A stretch of DNA of 64,000 nucleotides from Cladopsammia gracilis. Its lineage: Eukaryota; Cnidaria; Anthozoa; Scleractinia; Dendrophylliidae. Shown one piece after another: positions 12,401 to 25,572 of the stretch (the stretch's first letter is position 1; every line of letters begins with the position of its first letter). Both the position numbers and the translations under genes were made by a program. The notes under the pieces are model-generated. The model did not search any database. It was not told where the DNA came from and worked only from the letters and a program-made list of their open reading frames with translations. The DNA lies in contig JAJGOT010000057.1 of assembly GCA_022457155.1 (NCBI GenBank), positions 619,501 through 683,500 on the forward strand. The letters run 5' to 3'.

Positions 12401-15400
12401 AAATTGTTGTGTTGCCAGCACGCTGTAAAAATCGCATGTGTAGCCAGCCACCCATGAAGATGCGACAAGACACATAAATTATTGCAGAAAAAGTTGCAAG
12501 AGTTGAATATTTCATGACAAAATCGTGGACATTGTTGCTTGTGTAGCCAACCTGCTACTTTTTTCTTGCAGTTGCGATGTGACTCAAGGGTACATCTAGC
12601 CAATAAGATTTAAAAAAAAAAACGATAACATTTTAAAACAAAGGCTTGGGCCTAATTTCCAACGTATTCTCAGGCGGTCTTTGTTGCAACATTTTGTCAT
12701 CAAAATTTGTCATGCATGTAGCCACTATTGTGTGCTGGCGACGCGACAATTTTACATAAAATTGCATTATCCGTGCAAGCAAAAAATCGCAAATGTAGCC
12801 CCAGCTTACCAAGAAAAACACACTAATCATGAACTAAGTTTTAATTTAATGTACATTACACAAACCTCGACATGATCATTGATAACAGCATCGTGCAAAG
12901 GCGTGATAGCTTCATATCCTGGACTATTAACATCAGCACTGGACCACACTAATTCCTGGACAATTCTGAGGTTGCCATAGTTACAGGCTTCGTGAAGTGG
13001 TGTCCAACCTTTAAAATAAAACAAGTTTGAAGTTACATGTACTATAATTATTCTATTTTTACTCTCTCAGGTAATTCTATCAACATTTTTAGAAACTTCA
13101 ATAGATGTTCCTTTTATCCAAGAACAATCTTTAGGACTTTCATGTCCACCCCTGTAAGGGAGACACTAAGCCATAACCCGATTCCACTATATACTTCATA
13201 TAAAATGAGTTTTGAGGTTGATCAGAAGGTTTCTCTGAAAGGTTTACACTTACACATCATTATAGTACATGAAATACATCATGGATGTTAAGCGCGAATT
13301 GTCAAATTAGTGATGTAAGGGCTTCAGGTTAAAAGATAAATGGGGGCTTCCAAAACGGGGGTGGGGCTTGCATGTATTGGGGGAGGGGGTTATAGAGGAT
13401 TTACACTTATTAAGAATAGTGAACGTGTAGGAAGAATTAATTTTAGTCTCACCAGCATTATCTTTAGCATTAACCAGAGCGCCAGCTTTGATCAAGGCAA
13501 TAAGATCCTCCAAGTCGCCTTTTATGGCAGCAACATGTAATGCGGTCTCTCCACGTTCATTTCTCTTCCTGATTCGAGCCTCAATGTGATTATCCTTGCT
13601 GATATTTTTCTTCTTTATCTTGTTGCTGACAGCTGGCAAATCATCATTGCTGCTTGACCCGGACTCTTGCTTCACCTCTTTAGCGGTCACCTCAAGGAGA
13701 TACTGCAACTGTTGGCGTTCTGTAAGAGGATAGTGAACTTTGGATCCTGGTTCTGCTGTTTTTGATGCTGGGGGTTGTATGCTTGGAATCTTTGAAGTAA
13801 TGTGTCTTTTAGCTGTTAGAGAAAGATGAACACAATTTAGTTAGACTGTTGCATGCAGGCTTGCTGTTACCACTCAACAACAAAGTTTGGGACAAGTTAT
13901 TTATACAAAAATATGATGCAAGGCTGCCTGTTCTGTTTGATTACCGTAGTATTAATTGTGAAGCGAGCGAGATTCACTAAAATGGCAGTAAAGTGAAATG
14001 AGCATCAAAATAAAAAAAACTTTAATGTTTGAGCCTCCTTTTTAATTCATGAATACACGAAGCGTAATCAACAGGTTATCGCAGATGGTGGCAAATATGC
14101 AAATTTTAACTCACTCACTCACTCCATCACTCGGCTGTAAACTTTTCTTTTAATGCGTATCTTTGTTTATAATAAAAAATTTAACCTTTGTTAGGTACTT
14201 AAGCATCAGTCAATTCCAGCAATGCCCCCCCCCCCCCCCCCCCCCATCATTACCATCATCCAATCAAAACCAATGTTAGAAATCTAGGCTGATTTAATCG
14301 GCCCTGGCACATCTAGGTGTTTACGTGTGGGCCGATCTGATCGGCCTCTGGCACATCTAGGGTTAATATATATGCAAACACAAATTTCACAGCCAACCTA
14401 ATTTATAACAAAAAATTCCTTCCCATAATAAGCATTTGAACAGCATATTTGCCCCCACCCAGGGTTGGCTGAGGGCCCGGGAAATGTTCTGTTGGAAGTT
14501 TGTTTTTAAACTGCAGTTTAGTTAAGGTTACAGTGTACCTTCAGATCGAAAATTTCTTGAAAATTTTTTTTTGGCGTTAAAATAAAGTTTACAGAATGAA
14601 CTTTCATCAAAAAAAAAAAATTTATCGAAAAATAGTGAAAATTGACGGAGAAATGACGGTATAACTTTTGTGGGCGGAGTTTGTTTATTAAGCGATGTGC
14701 TTTTTTAAGCGCCGTTTTCTCAAAGTTAGTTTTTCGCGTGTTGGGGACACTTTAAAGAGCTACAACTCAAAGGAAATTTGTTCGATTTTCCTTAAATTTG
14801 GACAGAAGCTAGGCTAACATATAATCAACAAAAACGTGTCGGCGAATTTCTTAATTCCGAAAACTTTTTCGTCAAGAGGCATTTTCTGTGCGATCATTCC
14901 AATTTTTTTTCTCCCCTTTTCGAAAATATTCTGTAACTTTTCACTGCAATTGAATATGGAAAATCGCCGACACCTTTTTTTAGCGCTTCGTGTCCGGAAA
15001 CCTGAGAACAAATCAAATTAGCAAAATATAATTATCGCTTTGAGTTATAGCGTTTTAAAGCTGATTCGGACGTTCGAATTTAGACGTCGTAAAAAATTCG
15101 ACAATTCATTTTATTACCAAATGGTTTCCATATTTAGATAGCCAGCTCTATAAGCTTTAATTTGATATCTGGGTTTAGGTATATTAACTGTAATCTTAAG
15201 ACGCTAGAGCTGTTATACTGGAGACACCCCCGAAGGTACACTGTAACCTTAAGTAACAATTACAATGGTTTGCATCTGCATGGTTTGTATGCACTGTAGC
15301 TGTAGCCTAAATTTGCAATAACCATTCAACAGCAGTGGTGTAGTGGTTAGTGCCCTGGAATTTCAACCCGAAGGTCGGTGGTTCGAGCCTGGTCTCTGCC

Positions 15401-18400
15401 GTTGTGTTGTTTCCTTAGACAAGAAACTTTACTCCACTGTCTCTCTCCACCCAGGTGTTTAAATGAGGGGTAGCCTTGCGATGGACGAGCATCCTATCCA
15501 GGGGGGAGTAGTCATACTCTCAGCCGCTTCATGCCACAGAAACTGTGTTAAGCTCCAGCAGTTGTGAGCGATTAGGCTTGTGGAGACTTTCAATAAACGC
15601 ATGAGAACCGGTAGATAGTTCTTCTTAGTTTCTGTTACATAACGCGACTTTAGGATCATTCCAACTCCCCCTACCCCCTGGTGTTTCCCAACAGTTTTTC
15701 TCTCCTTCTTTGCCAGACTACCTGCTTCCTTTTCTCCTGGCTTCCAACCACCCTGTCTCTGAGTCTCCCATATATGAAAAGTGTGAACATTATCACTCAT
15801 AAAATGCTACTGCTCAATGCCATAATCACGAAGTACAATGTACCTTTGTTTATCTGAAGACTTTGTCCATTCTGGAGAAAAAGTTTTCGCTTTGATACAA
15901 GTTTTCCAGATTTCTTTTTCAAGGTAGGATCCTAAAACAGAAAAGTACTGGTATACTAAATATAACACAACTTACTGAAAAGAGAAGCAGTATGCCACAG
16001 GAAATCCCAAGCTCTTGCTTGCCTGCAAATGTTCATTCATGTATATGTTGTGGTTCAAATTTTTTCCAAAGAAAAATTTGAACCACAACATTTACAATGG
16101 CTTGCCTGTGGCAATTCATACAGTTTTGACACTAATATTCTACATGTATCTATTACTTATTGCTTCCAAATCTTGTGGAGGCAGGCTTTTTTTGAGATTT
16201 TTCGGTCAACGCCAAATTAGCCACCACGTACATTTTTCAGGGCACCTCTCGCTGGAAACTGGCACCCACTTCAGGCCTCACTTTTATTCTCATTCTCGTG
16301 CTCACAACCCTCTGACATCGAACACACTCTTTCAATCTCTGATTATTATTGTTTTTTACATTACATTACTTCTGTGAATAGTTAAATGCATTTTTTTAAC
16401 TTTGTTTTCTTGGAGAGGACCATCACTTGATCAGGGTTTCGTACTCTTTTCAAATTTTAAAATTCCATGACTTTCCATGACCTTTTCCATGACATTTTCC
16501 ATGACCTTCTCAAATTTTTCATGACCAAGAATTCAACAGTTGTTTTCAAAATTTTATCAAAACAATCATTTTTTTAATTTTTCATCTAGCCTTATTATTC
16601 CCACAACGTATGCTGCTTTAGTGATTTTGTACCATGAACATCATTTTCCATGACTTTCCATGACCCATGCTTAAATTCCATGACTTTCCAGGCCTGGAAA
16701 TTAAATTATACAATTCCACGACTTTCCAGGTTTTTCCATGACCATAAGAACCCTGTTAATCAGTATTTGTAAATTGCTGTCATTGTTCACCCTCATAAAA
16801 TAATGTTGCTACTAAATACAGTTGAAGATCTTGTAAGCGACCACCTTAGGTACTTGGAAAACATATATAGTCATAACTACAGTTGTATAGTCGCTTACAA
16901 GAGTTTTGCAGGGTTTTAACGAGAATTTCAGTGCACATACAGTGTAAATGGGGGTTTCGAGAGTGCGATCACCGACGGGACCTGGAGCGCTTTCCATTCA
17001 GCCAAAATTTTCGAGATTTCTGGTCAGAATCCAATGGAACAGAACACTTTAGGGAAAAAAAAATAGGAATATGATTTGAGCTAATTCACTTTGATGGAAT
17101 TTTCAGAATTACCGAAATGTTTGCATTCGATTCACAATTTGTCTTAAGTCTAGTCTCTCAGGCTACATGTACATGTGATAGGCTGAAAGCTTGTGAAAGC
17201 CTGGCAGGCCCATGGAAACAGAGCACGTGATTTCCAAGTATTCTTTTCCCGTTCCATTTGACCAGCAAAAATTTGAACTGGAAATTTTGCCTGAATGGAA
17301 GCCAGCCAGCCTTAGTCACTAATGAGAGTAGTCACAAGAAGAGCTTTAACTGTACTTAATTCTTACTTTCTTAGAGATGGGGATATTAACATCTCTATCC
17401 TAGATACTGAAAAGGTTCAAGTTTCCATGGTATCCCGGCATGTTCGATCGTTGGAAATCCAATCGATCAATCATTAGCATTAGTTAATATTGATATCAAT
17501 TGATATTGGCCAATCGATGATCAATCGATGATCAATCGATAATCACAACAAATGTCCTGCAACTTATGGGTTTTCATCGATTTTTGCTTGCTTTGTCAGA
17601 GCTTGTGTAACAAAATCCCGAACAAAATGTCTGGTCAAGACACATTGCATCACGAGCGGGAAGTTACCCTTGTGATATTCGCAACAATCTCTTGAGCTCT
17701 GGTAGCACAGTCCATCCACTGCAACTGCGAGCTCCACAGATGAACATTGGAAAGGATTCTGCTTTATTATGACAAGAGAAAAGAATGACTACTTCACCTT
17801 TTGCACTTTTTGCTCCTCAATTAGCACATTGTTCCTGTTGTTTAATTTCATTTTCAACTGTTCTGTTATTTGAGTGTCATATGGCATTAATTAAACCTTT
17901 CACATGAATAAAATGCAATACCGATGACAATCAATGGTAATCAATGGCAATCGATATAATCAATCTCAATTAATCGATTGATATTGGAAATCAATGGTCA
18001 ATCAAATTATCACAAAAACATACATCATCGATTTTTATCGATTTCCAATATCAATCAACCCAATTATAACAAAGTGTGTATCATGAAGATTGAACATAAC
18101 AATAAAAGAGCACAGAAAAAATAAACATTAATGTGACTTCAATCAAAAAGTTATTAATAGAAGGATCGAATGGTCCTAGATATTGAAATTCATTTTTAAT
18201 ACTTTTTTTTTCTACTTCCTTAGTAACGCCACAAAGCGGTATCTCGATCGCTCAAAGGTTCGGAAACTAAACCGAAATTCGAAATGTTTTGATCGCGCAC
18301 GTTAAAAAAACGGCTTTACAATGCAGGAAACTGTTCAAGATTAAAATATCTATTTAAGCTTGTTTTATTTTTTGTACTTTAAAGCTTAAGTCTTACTAGT

Positions 18401-18601
18401 ATTTTACCAGTTTATCAAATATTGTTAAGTTTAAATTCTTACTTTGTGCGGTGTTTCAGGATCTCGGTCCGTTTCAATCGATTCCAAGGGCGTGATGTGT
18501 AAAGGTAAGCTTACTGTTTCTGCTAAAGCTGTATTGCCAGGCGTCTTCGGAGAGCTACCACACACAGACTTCACCAACAACTGAGCTCTTGAAGCGGCCA
18601 T
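3472..18601 (-). CDS. ANKRD11/12: Ankyrin repeat domain protein 11/12 orthologue (10 exons)
   Basis: The CDS joins 18601-18443, 15931-15844, 13812-13453, 13008-12866, 12142-10652, 10518-10453, 8451-8317, 6737-6654, 5966-5891 and 3608-3472, giving 912 residues with all phases agreeing. Residues 111-118 read PLTERQQL, as precedes the ankyrin repeats of vertebrate ANKRD11/12. Three ankyrin repeats follow (about 165-270: GETALHVAAIKGD, GWTPLHEACNYGN, AITPLHDAVINDH). A long disordered, Ser/Glu/Asn-rich exon (251-747) comes next. The C-terminal module (748-912) matches the family's conserved end: VPYSACTVM, a KFDRLK helix and LPLYIKDFELLPA. In vertebrates these are large nuclear chromatin cofactors that bind p160 coactivators and histone deacetylases. 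This protein is less than half their length because the lysine-rich middle is short. The start is the first ATG of the frame. Family identity is secure; the paralogue is not assignable. Confidence 0.9.
4243..5615. repeat. 17-bp tandem array (about 80 copies)
   Basis: The unit is ATCGTTACTATCGGGGG with recurring variants (ATAGG, CTTTTG, CTGTCG, ACAATC). It runs about 1.37 kb without interruption inside the last intron of the ANKRD11/12 gene. The array stays open in one frame for about 200 codons (5140-5742), which is a by-product of the period and not a gene. Degenerate single units of the same motif occur near 30575 and 30830-30960. Confidence 0.95.
6762..7375. mobile_element. Tc1/mariner-type element with TA duplication and a residual ORF
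   Basis: Inverted ends CAGTCGATCCCATTAACGTT / CAGTCGATCCTATTAACGTT continue to about 36 bp at roughly 90% identity and are flanked by TA on both sides. That fits Tc1/mariner/pogo-type insertion. Inside, a 73-codon frame (6898-7119, plus strand) begins MATAGSSKQFLNCLEVRVLD. It has no domain I can name and may be a captured or element-encoded N-terminus. The left end stops 24 bp from the 3' splice site of ANKRD11/12 exon 8. Confidence 0.65.
7963..8312. mobile_element. inverted-repeat element carrying a tRNA-like SINE
   Basis: TAGCTCAGAAGGAGGTCGGA appears at the left end and as its reverse complement at the right, with shared outer bases TTGGTARAGTCT; the arms are about 40 bp. Between them, 8108-8190 reads like a Pol III promoter (GATGGTACAGTGGTACGGTAG as A-box region, GAGGTCACAGGTTCAACACT as B-box region). 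The right end reaches the 5' splice site of ANKRD11/12 exon 7. Confidence 0.5.
8452..10452. other. ANKRD11/12 intron 6, no gene seen
   Basis: AT-rich intron sequence. It holds a C-run near 9868-9893, a TCAG microrepeat at 9830-9848, and an unusual GC-mixed stretch at 10030-10310 that stays open for 82 codons but resembles nothing I recognise. Confidence 0.4.
12143..12865. other. ANKRD11/12 intron 4, degenerate repeat
   Basis: About 550 bp are built from imperfect, partly inverted copies of motifs such as AAAATCGCA..TGTAGCC, GTTGCCAGCACGCTG and TTGCAGAAAAAGTTGC. This looks like an old foldback or mini-transposon. No coding exon fits. Confidence 0.4.
14522..15252. mobile_element. TTAA-flanked mini-transposon
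   Basis: The left end is TTAAGGTTACAGTGTACCTTC and the right end GAAGGTACACTGTAACCTTAA, a 21-bp perfect terminal inverted repeat that includes the TTAA sites. The interior is AT-rich with a looser inverted pair (GTGTCGGCGAA / CGCCGACAC). No transposase frame is present. It lies in ANKRD11/12 intron 2. Confidence 0.8.
15332..15590 (+). mobile_element. tRNA-derived SINE
   Basis: The 5' end reads GTGGTGTAGTGGTTAGTGCC (A-box region) and GTCGGTGGTTCGAGCCT (B box). A tail follows with TTTACTCCACTGTCTCTCTC, CACCCAGGTGTTTAAATG and CGATGGACGAGCATCCTATC. I associate such a central block with a widespread family of invertebrate SINEs. It lies in ANKRD11/12 intron 2. Confidence 0.75.
16434..16757. mobile_element. 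hAT-like MITE rich in CCATGACTTTCC repeats
   Basis: The ends are CAGGGTTTCGTAC and, reversed, CAGGGTTCTTATGG, the CAGGG start typical of hAT elements. The interior is a run of imperfect TTCCATGACTTTCCATGACC repeats. Flanks TTGATCAG / TTAATCAG are a plausible decayed 8-bp duplication. It lies in ANKRD11/12 intron 1. Confidence 0.5.
17440..18065. repeat. ATCGAT-rich decayed inverted repeat
   Basis: Dense ATCGAT/TTGATATTGG motifs (for example CAATCGATGATCAATCGATG near 17510) are mirrored near 17955-18055 (TTGATATTGGAAATCAATGG, TCGATTTCCAATATC). It looks like the arms of an old foldback element in ANKRD11/12 intron 1. Confidence 0.4.
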
Positions 18602-21600
18602 CAGCTCAAGGACTGCGAGAAAATCAGCTGTGTTAAGAAACATTGTTTGACAAACAAAGTAACATTTAAAAAAAACTGCGAATAAAACTAAATGCTTTAA
18701 TAAAACACGTGCAAATTTTTGCGAATCAGCAGTAAATATAAGCCTTAAGCGTTGCGGTAGAACTTTTAGTCGGCAAATTAGCATGCCCTTGCAAAGCATA
18801 AATGTTCTTTTGATTCCGCGTTCTAAAGAGATCACCGCTTCTAGAACGCGGTGAAAACGTCGAGCATGGCAATTGCCAGAATCATCCAATCTTAAAGGCA
18901 ATTCGATTAGTTTGGTTGCAAAATTGTCTCGCATGTAAAGGCTATTAAATTCAGATATTGTTCATGAATATGCTCAAAAGCGAGCCCGTAAACAAACCCA
19001 ATGAAACTGAAACTAAGCTCATTCACCCGATACGTTCAGGCAAGAATTGCGTTCAAAACGTAAAATAATTCGTAAAAATGGGTTTGAAACTTTGTAAATA
19101 CCTCTTCTTGTGCAATCAGTTGTTTTCCTTTGAGTTTTCTCAGCCTCGGCTGGATTTGTACGAAAAGTTGATGATTGATCAAAGAACGCTAACTTCTTCT
19201 TTGTTCGCATTCAAGATTATGATTCCCGCCAAAAGAGGACATCCGGGAGATTCTCTTGACGATACTGCTGACCGACCGATGGCGTCTTTAAAAGGCCGGA
19301 AAGAGAGGAAAGAGGAGGTTAACCGTTAGCCGTAAAACAGCCCAAAATTTAGTCGTTAGGCGTAAAAATTGAAAAATTTTAACCGTTAAATGTAAAAAAC
19401 TGTTAACCGTAAACAATATTTCTAGCCACGATTTGTCATTTGTAGTTGTGTGACTTGTGTCTTGTCCCGGATCAGAATGGTTAAAGACCTCGAAGGTCGC
19501 GGGGGATACCTGGTCATGAATAAATATATAAGGCAAAATTTTGGCAGGGGTGTTACTTCGGAAAAACGTTATATCGTGAAGGTTTGAAAGCCTATTTCGC
19601 TAAAATTTAACACAGATATTGGCGAATAATGGAAGTGCGCGCGAGGATTGTTTTTTTTATTGAAGGGATCGCGCTTTGCGGCAATGCTGAAAGCCACTAA
19701 AGTTATCTTTTCTTAAAACGTGGTTTTGTGTCCAAGTTTGCTCCTCGAGAAGAACACAAAGCGAGTTGATTTTCCCACTCACTGATCCGTGAAAAAGTCT
19801 ATTGTGTCATATCTGACTCCGATTTTTTGATTTCAACTTTAATATAAAAGTTATTAACTTTTAAAAGAGTAAAATTGTCCATGTTAGAATTTGAAGCCTC
19901 ATATCTTCCCTGTGAAAGCCTATTTAAAAATTTTGAGTCAGATATGACAATCTACAATACACCTAGTTTACCTCCTTGCAGTGTCAACTCATGAAATTCT
20001 CTATCCGCGCTGAATTCTTGGACACAAAATTGCTTGTTTTTACGCTTCCGAAGGCTTCCCGAGCAAACACAAATGCAAAAAATATAAATTTATGGTAATT
20101 TTGCTAATTTTAATCCACGCGCTATTGTCATGCGGAAAGAAGAATGCGTTAAAAAATAGCGTATTTTACCAGACAGCGCTTTGCACGTTCAATTATTGAT
20201 GCAGAAACATTACAGAGCCTGTTCGTGAATATTTCGCGCATTTTCGGTATCAGCCGTCGCACTTCGTGCATACTGCTTTCATAAATGCATACTGATGAGC
20301 GGAACCTGTCCCCCGCGACCTTAAATGTACACTGGACATGTACACCCCTGATAAAGTAATATCGAAATAGAATAATTTCGATAAATCGAAATTCTAACTT
20401 GACACCAAGGCATAGGGGACTAAAACAGAAGAAATTAATTATCCATCTCTGAACCAACCCGTCAGTGTTACGTGACGACACAAATATTAACGGCTGCGTA
20501 TGCGCGTGGGAGACTTTCCTGGAACCTCTTTGTGATTTCTTTTGTTTTATTCGGCTGAGCCTGAGCCAGCAATGCATATACCCCTGTTTTATTGCCCTTT
20601 TTGTCGCACTTGCGAACTGTCTTGGTAAGGATCTTGCAAAAAAATACTATTTTTGAAGTGAGCCCTCTCGATGAGCATTGTAACTCTTAGGGCAAACTTC
20701 GCCAATAAATATGTTTTAATAAAAATAAAAAAATAATAAAATAAAAGAAAGGATTTTGCAAGTTATTTAATGTAGAAACTATTATTTATTATTATAAACC
20801 TAATCCTCGGAGTCAATGACAGATAGCGGCGTGTTGTACCACAAGCATCGGGGGCCATTGTAAAATTAAAAATTGTTTCAAATTTTAACACGCGAGGCCG
20901 AGGCCGCGCCGTACTCTGTTCAAGTAGGGCCGTACGGCCTTTTATTTCATACTTATTGAGATTTCCTATTGAAATTTGGCGTGTGAAAACCCCGTTCAGG
21001 GTTTGCAGCCAATCAGAACGGCGAAACGACTTTCCGCACGAAGCATGATCTTTATATCCGCCCCGCTCACGCAAATGCGTACGGCCCTCATACAGGACTT
21101 TCAAAGAAGCTCACAGGACCGAGTGGCACCGGAGAGAGGCGTTAGCCCAAACCGTTGTCGAGTAATTAGGGAGCTTTAGCAAGCACGAAGAAAACCTTAA
21201 ACGGCAGCGAGCACGGCATAAAACAATAGGTTTATGAGTGAAAACAATGCCTCTGCGCGTGCATTGTACATTTTTGTGTATGTCTTTGTCGTTCCCTGCA
21301 AACCAACAACGTCAAATGGTCAAATTTTGCGGAGAACGTGAACACCCGACAGTTATTTTTCCTGGCTTAAAGGCAAAGAAATGTACTCAAAATGTTTATA
21401 AAGTCGCCGTCGTGGTTGCCTCGGGACATCGCCCGAAACCGCACACTTACTTTATATAAAATTGTTATGTTCAATGCGGTACCACAGCTCATATTTGTTT
21501 GCTTTTTTAGCAAGCGCTCGCAATAGTTATGTACAATCTCCCATTCTAATTTCAGTTCTCTAATTTCCGTTCTAAATTTCACTTCAGCAGTTATTGATTG

Positions 21601-21749
21601 ATGCAATATCAATTTCACTAATTGTACGTTCTTTGCATTTACGTATTAACTTTTCATTAAGTGACGTCACAAGCATTAAGTAATGCGACACCACTGAAGC
21701 CGATCGTTCACTTCAGCGCGCACGTGAATAATTTTGTCGTTGAAAAATT
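18602..21749. other. divergent intergenic region between ANKRD11/12 and COTL1
   Basis: About 3.1 kb lie between two divergent start codons. A pyrimidine-rich TTTCTCGCAG precedes the ANKRD11/12 ATG (about 18618-18627), so an upstream non-coding exon is likely. The rest is AT-rich with scattered GC islands (20880-21180). I see no coding exon. Confidence 0.4.
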
Positions 21750-24700
21750 ATGGCGAGTTGTGACAAAGAGGCAATAGAGAAAGCTTATCTCGATGTAAGG
21801 GACGATAAAGTGGATACTAACTGGTAAGTTGAAATTTTATCTCCGTTTACAAATTTAACAGATTCCGATAAAAAATACGACATTGTATGGTTGTGCAGTG
21901 CTAACCCGCCAACCGGCTTTTTGCATTATGGGGCGGTTAGTGGCTACTTGGTCATTGCAAACAATCGAATTTCCTCTCGAAGATCTTGTTATGTTATGCT
22001 AAAGCTTGAATAAAGTTCAGATATTATCGAATACCTTAGAAAATAAATCTTAAAAGTATATTTAAGAACATTGGTTAAGGCTTAGTAGGGTATTAATAAA
22101 GACAATGTGTTTTGTTTAGATGTTGAAATCACCGCAACGGAAATTGCGAAAATGAATAGAACATATTGGTCGTTGATTGAATAGCAAAATATTTAATGAG
22201 CTTTAAATTTGGCATCGAGTTTACGCTGAATTTAACAGAGCTCTTCTTTTTCGTTAAATTAAAAATTTGTTAGTTGAAATATTAATCACTAACTTAAAGT
22301 GCATTGTGAACTGTTAAATTAGTTATTTATTTAACAACAGCAGTATTTATTTTTAAGACCATTTTAGGCATCTCGCATTTTTCAAATAAAAGGGAACATC
22401 GTTCTATTTTAGGCGATTCCTTTTCAGAATGTTGCTAGCGTGTGGTATGTTTCTTTTATTGAAATAGTAATACTTATTGTAGTTACAACACACTTCTTAC
22501 AATAACCGAGAAGAATGTTAAAACCCCATTGTGACAAAAGAACTTAACGTTCCAATATATTTTTTGTCAGCTTTAATTTATCACCTTTTAGTTTTGTATT
22601 CGTTTGCGCCCTTGGAATGTTTTAGTTGTATTTTGTTGTATATAATGATTCCAGAGCAGTAGCCTGTTCCAGGCGTTCAGATAGTGGGGAAAGCGCGAAT
22701 AGTTGAGGAAGGCGCGAAGAAAAGCGAGCGAAAAAATTGCGGGGAGGCTGGGGAGAGGAAGCGACGCCTCCCGCAATTTTTTCGCTCGCTTTTCTTCGCG
22801 CCTTCCCCAACTATTCGCGCTTTCCCCACTATCTGAACGCCTGGAACAGGCTACCAGAGCAGCAAAATAATATCGATCGTAACCTACGTGGCAGCCGCAC
22901 TGAGAAGTTCGCTCTCTTTTCTCACGCTTTGCGCTCTTCCCACCGCTTCGTGCGCGAATTCGCTATCCCACTTTGCTGTCACTCGTGTTCTAATATTTTC
23001 TCTTCGTGGTCTTTTTGATATAAACAGTGATGCAAACACTCAAGAAGGCGCAACGATTATTAAATTTCATTTTTAATAATATACATGAAAAAATTAGTGA
23101 ATTCTGATTGGCTAAGAGCAGTGCAGTTCAAGTGTAACACCAGTGCAAAAAGTGTAACACCAGTGCAAATTACAAATAAAAAAATTGATGCAAAAATGTT
23201 TAGCAAAAAAAAAATTGTAAGAAAAGAAAATTGCCAAAAAAAAAAATTGCAAAAAAAAAAATTGATGCAAATTTTTTCATGTATAATTATTACTGAATAA
23301 GTAATCATACGGTTTTCTCGTTCAATTTGAGATTAATTTGCAAATTTATAATAATCCCAAATTGAACACGAAACCGTATGATTACCTATGCAAATTTCCC
23401 GTTTCTCCTCTTGAAGTTCGTAGTTGCATTGAGACTGGAGATTTTCTTTGGCAGGGAATATGACGCTTTGAAAAAGGTTGGATTTTAATATTTCGAAGGT
23501 GTGTTTGTTTTTAGAAGCTTCAAAAGAAGTGCAAAATAAGAATTTTGACCCGCGAGAGTAGCAGTCTCTTACTTTTTCCTCTCAACTACGGTGGCCTGCG
23601 CGAAATGAACGCACCGCGCGTGTCAAGCTTTCAAAAAAAAAAAACGCGTTCGCTTGTTTGCTTCTTGCGTGAGTGTCTGCGCACATGGTAGACTTCCCAA
23701 GGAATGGATAATGCAGACATGAAACGAAATCGCACCTGCTCTAATATAAACCGTACGAGGTTGTACGCATGCATGCTTGCTTATGGTATAATATTCTCTC
23801 TGCATAATATTCTCAGCCAGGGCTTCAACTACCTAGAAGTCGGCTGGAAGTCAATGGTCGCACGTAGTGCTGTTTAAGTAAAATATAAAATTAAATCTAT
23901 CATAAACAAGATAATGTGTGTTTGATTTCATATCATCAAACAGCGAGAAAAGTTTTGAAAATATGTGGAATTCAAGATGTCTGATATCTGACAAGAAGTG
24001 ATCATTTACTCTTTCGATTGTTTAAAAATGAAACTCATTTTGCAGAAGAGAGTTTTTCTGATGTCAAAGTCTCCTGTGCAGCCGTTATTTGGGTTCTACC
24101 CAGAGTTGCGTAACGATCTAAACAACGCGTAGGAGACTAAAACCGTGACGCGTTGTCTTCGTGTTAGGCATTTTTTTAAACGCTAATCAGTAATGATGAC
24201 AAGGATGGGGTGACTTTTATCTGAGATCTTAGGTTTAGTAAAAAGGATGTTCGATCTGAGCACATGTATTAGAGCCTAACCGAAAAAAATCCAAATTACG
24301 AGTTGTTTGGGTTAGGGCGACGGCTACTTTGCAGTTACTATCTATTGGGCGTAGATTTTATGTGTTATGTACATCGGCCAAACTGGTGCAGCTGGAGTAA
24401 ACTGCCCGCCTTAGTTACGTTCGCCGTTTGTCTCAGCTCTAGTATATTTCTGAGAAAATGACAGGGAAATAGGATACTAAAAAACTGAGAAAAATATGGA
24501 GTATTGAGAAAGAAATTTGGGATAAAGGATTATCCATGTTAAAGGGAAGTATCACAGAGATTTTGAGCATCTTTTGGTCAAAACCATGATACGATATTTT
24601 TACTTATTTCAAAAATAATGCTAAAACACCAAGAGAACAAAATGACTTAATTTAGCCCGATTTGGAGACGAAAATGTGGAAAATTAGGCTAACTTATTTT

Positions 24701-25541
24701 AATTCTGATTTCAATCCATTCAGATCCAGTCTGTCTCTGACTAGAGACACTAATCGGCAGTTTTGATACATTTTGTGGTAATTTATCACTGGATCATTAT
24801 TCTTTGGTTTCTGTTAATACAAAATCGTTTTTTGATTTTTCAAATGACACCAAATTCCCGTCACACTTCCCGTTTAACTGGATGTGGAATACTTAGGCCT
24901 AAAACAATAAAGAGGATACTGAGCCTCCCAACCCCTAAACCACACCCTCCCCCCCCCCCCCCACCCTCACCCACCGGCCCCGCCCCTATTGGGGTCTGCC
25001 TATTGAATTGTGGGGTAAGCAGTAAGCAGTAAGCAGTGTGAAGCGACCTCTCACTCCGCACTAATTCTGCTGCCTTTACAATTGAGCTAGCCTGCAAGCA
25101 AGCTCACGGGTCCCCCTCCTCCCAGCCGCTCAGACAAATCCCGACCCCGAACCCGAGACGGCTTGTTCGCAGGCGACAATTGAGCTGAACTAAGCGGCGG
25201 TTACTAACTGTTATCACCTTTTTTTATTTGATAGGGCTGTTTTTAAATACGAGGATAATTCTATCGTTCACGCAGCTTCAGGGACAGATTATGAGGAATT
25301 CCGGGAACTATTTGGGGGTTGGTATAATCTTTTCTAAAGTAAGAGAGACAATCTAAAACCGTTGTTAAAACGCAGACATTTCATCGTGTTGTTCGGGACA
25401 AAAGACGCAAGGATTTTTAGAGTGTCCAGGGGTTTGTTCGCCCGCCCCGCCATTTTGAAACCCGAGAAGACCCTGGGGATGAGGTTGAGGTTTTACCGTA
25501 TCATTCTCGACCCCAGAGCTCTTGGTCATTTTTTTTTTTTT

Positions 25542-25572
<31 letters not shown>

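Noticed and set aside
19078..19329. 83-codon frame beginning MGLKLCKYLFLCNQ
   Set aside because: Isolated, no splice partners or family resemblance; it sits in the divergent promoter region of ANKRD11/12.
22588..23018. Frames rich in SLPLPSLPAIFSLAFLRAF-type sequence on both strands
   Set aside because: They are translations of the two arms of the palindromic TAGCCTG element.
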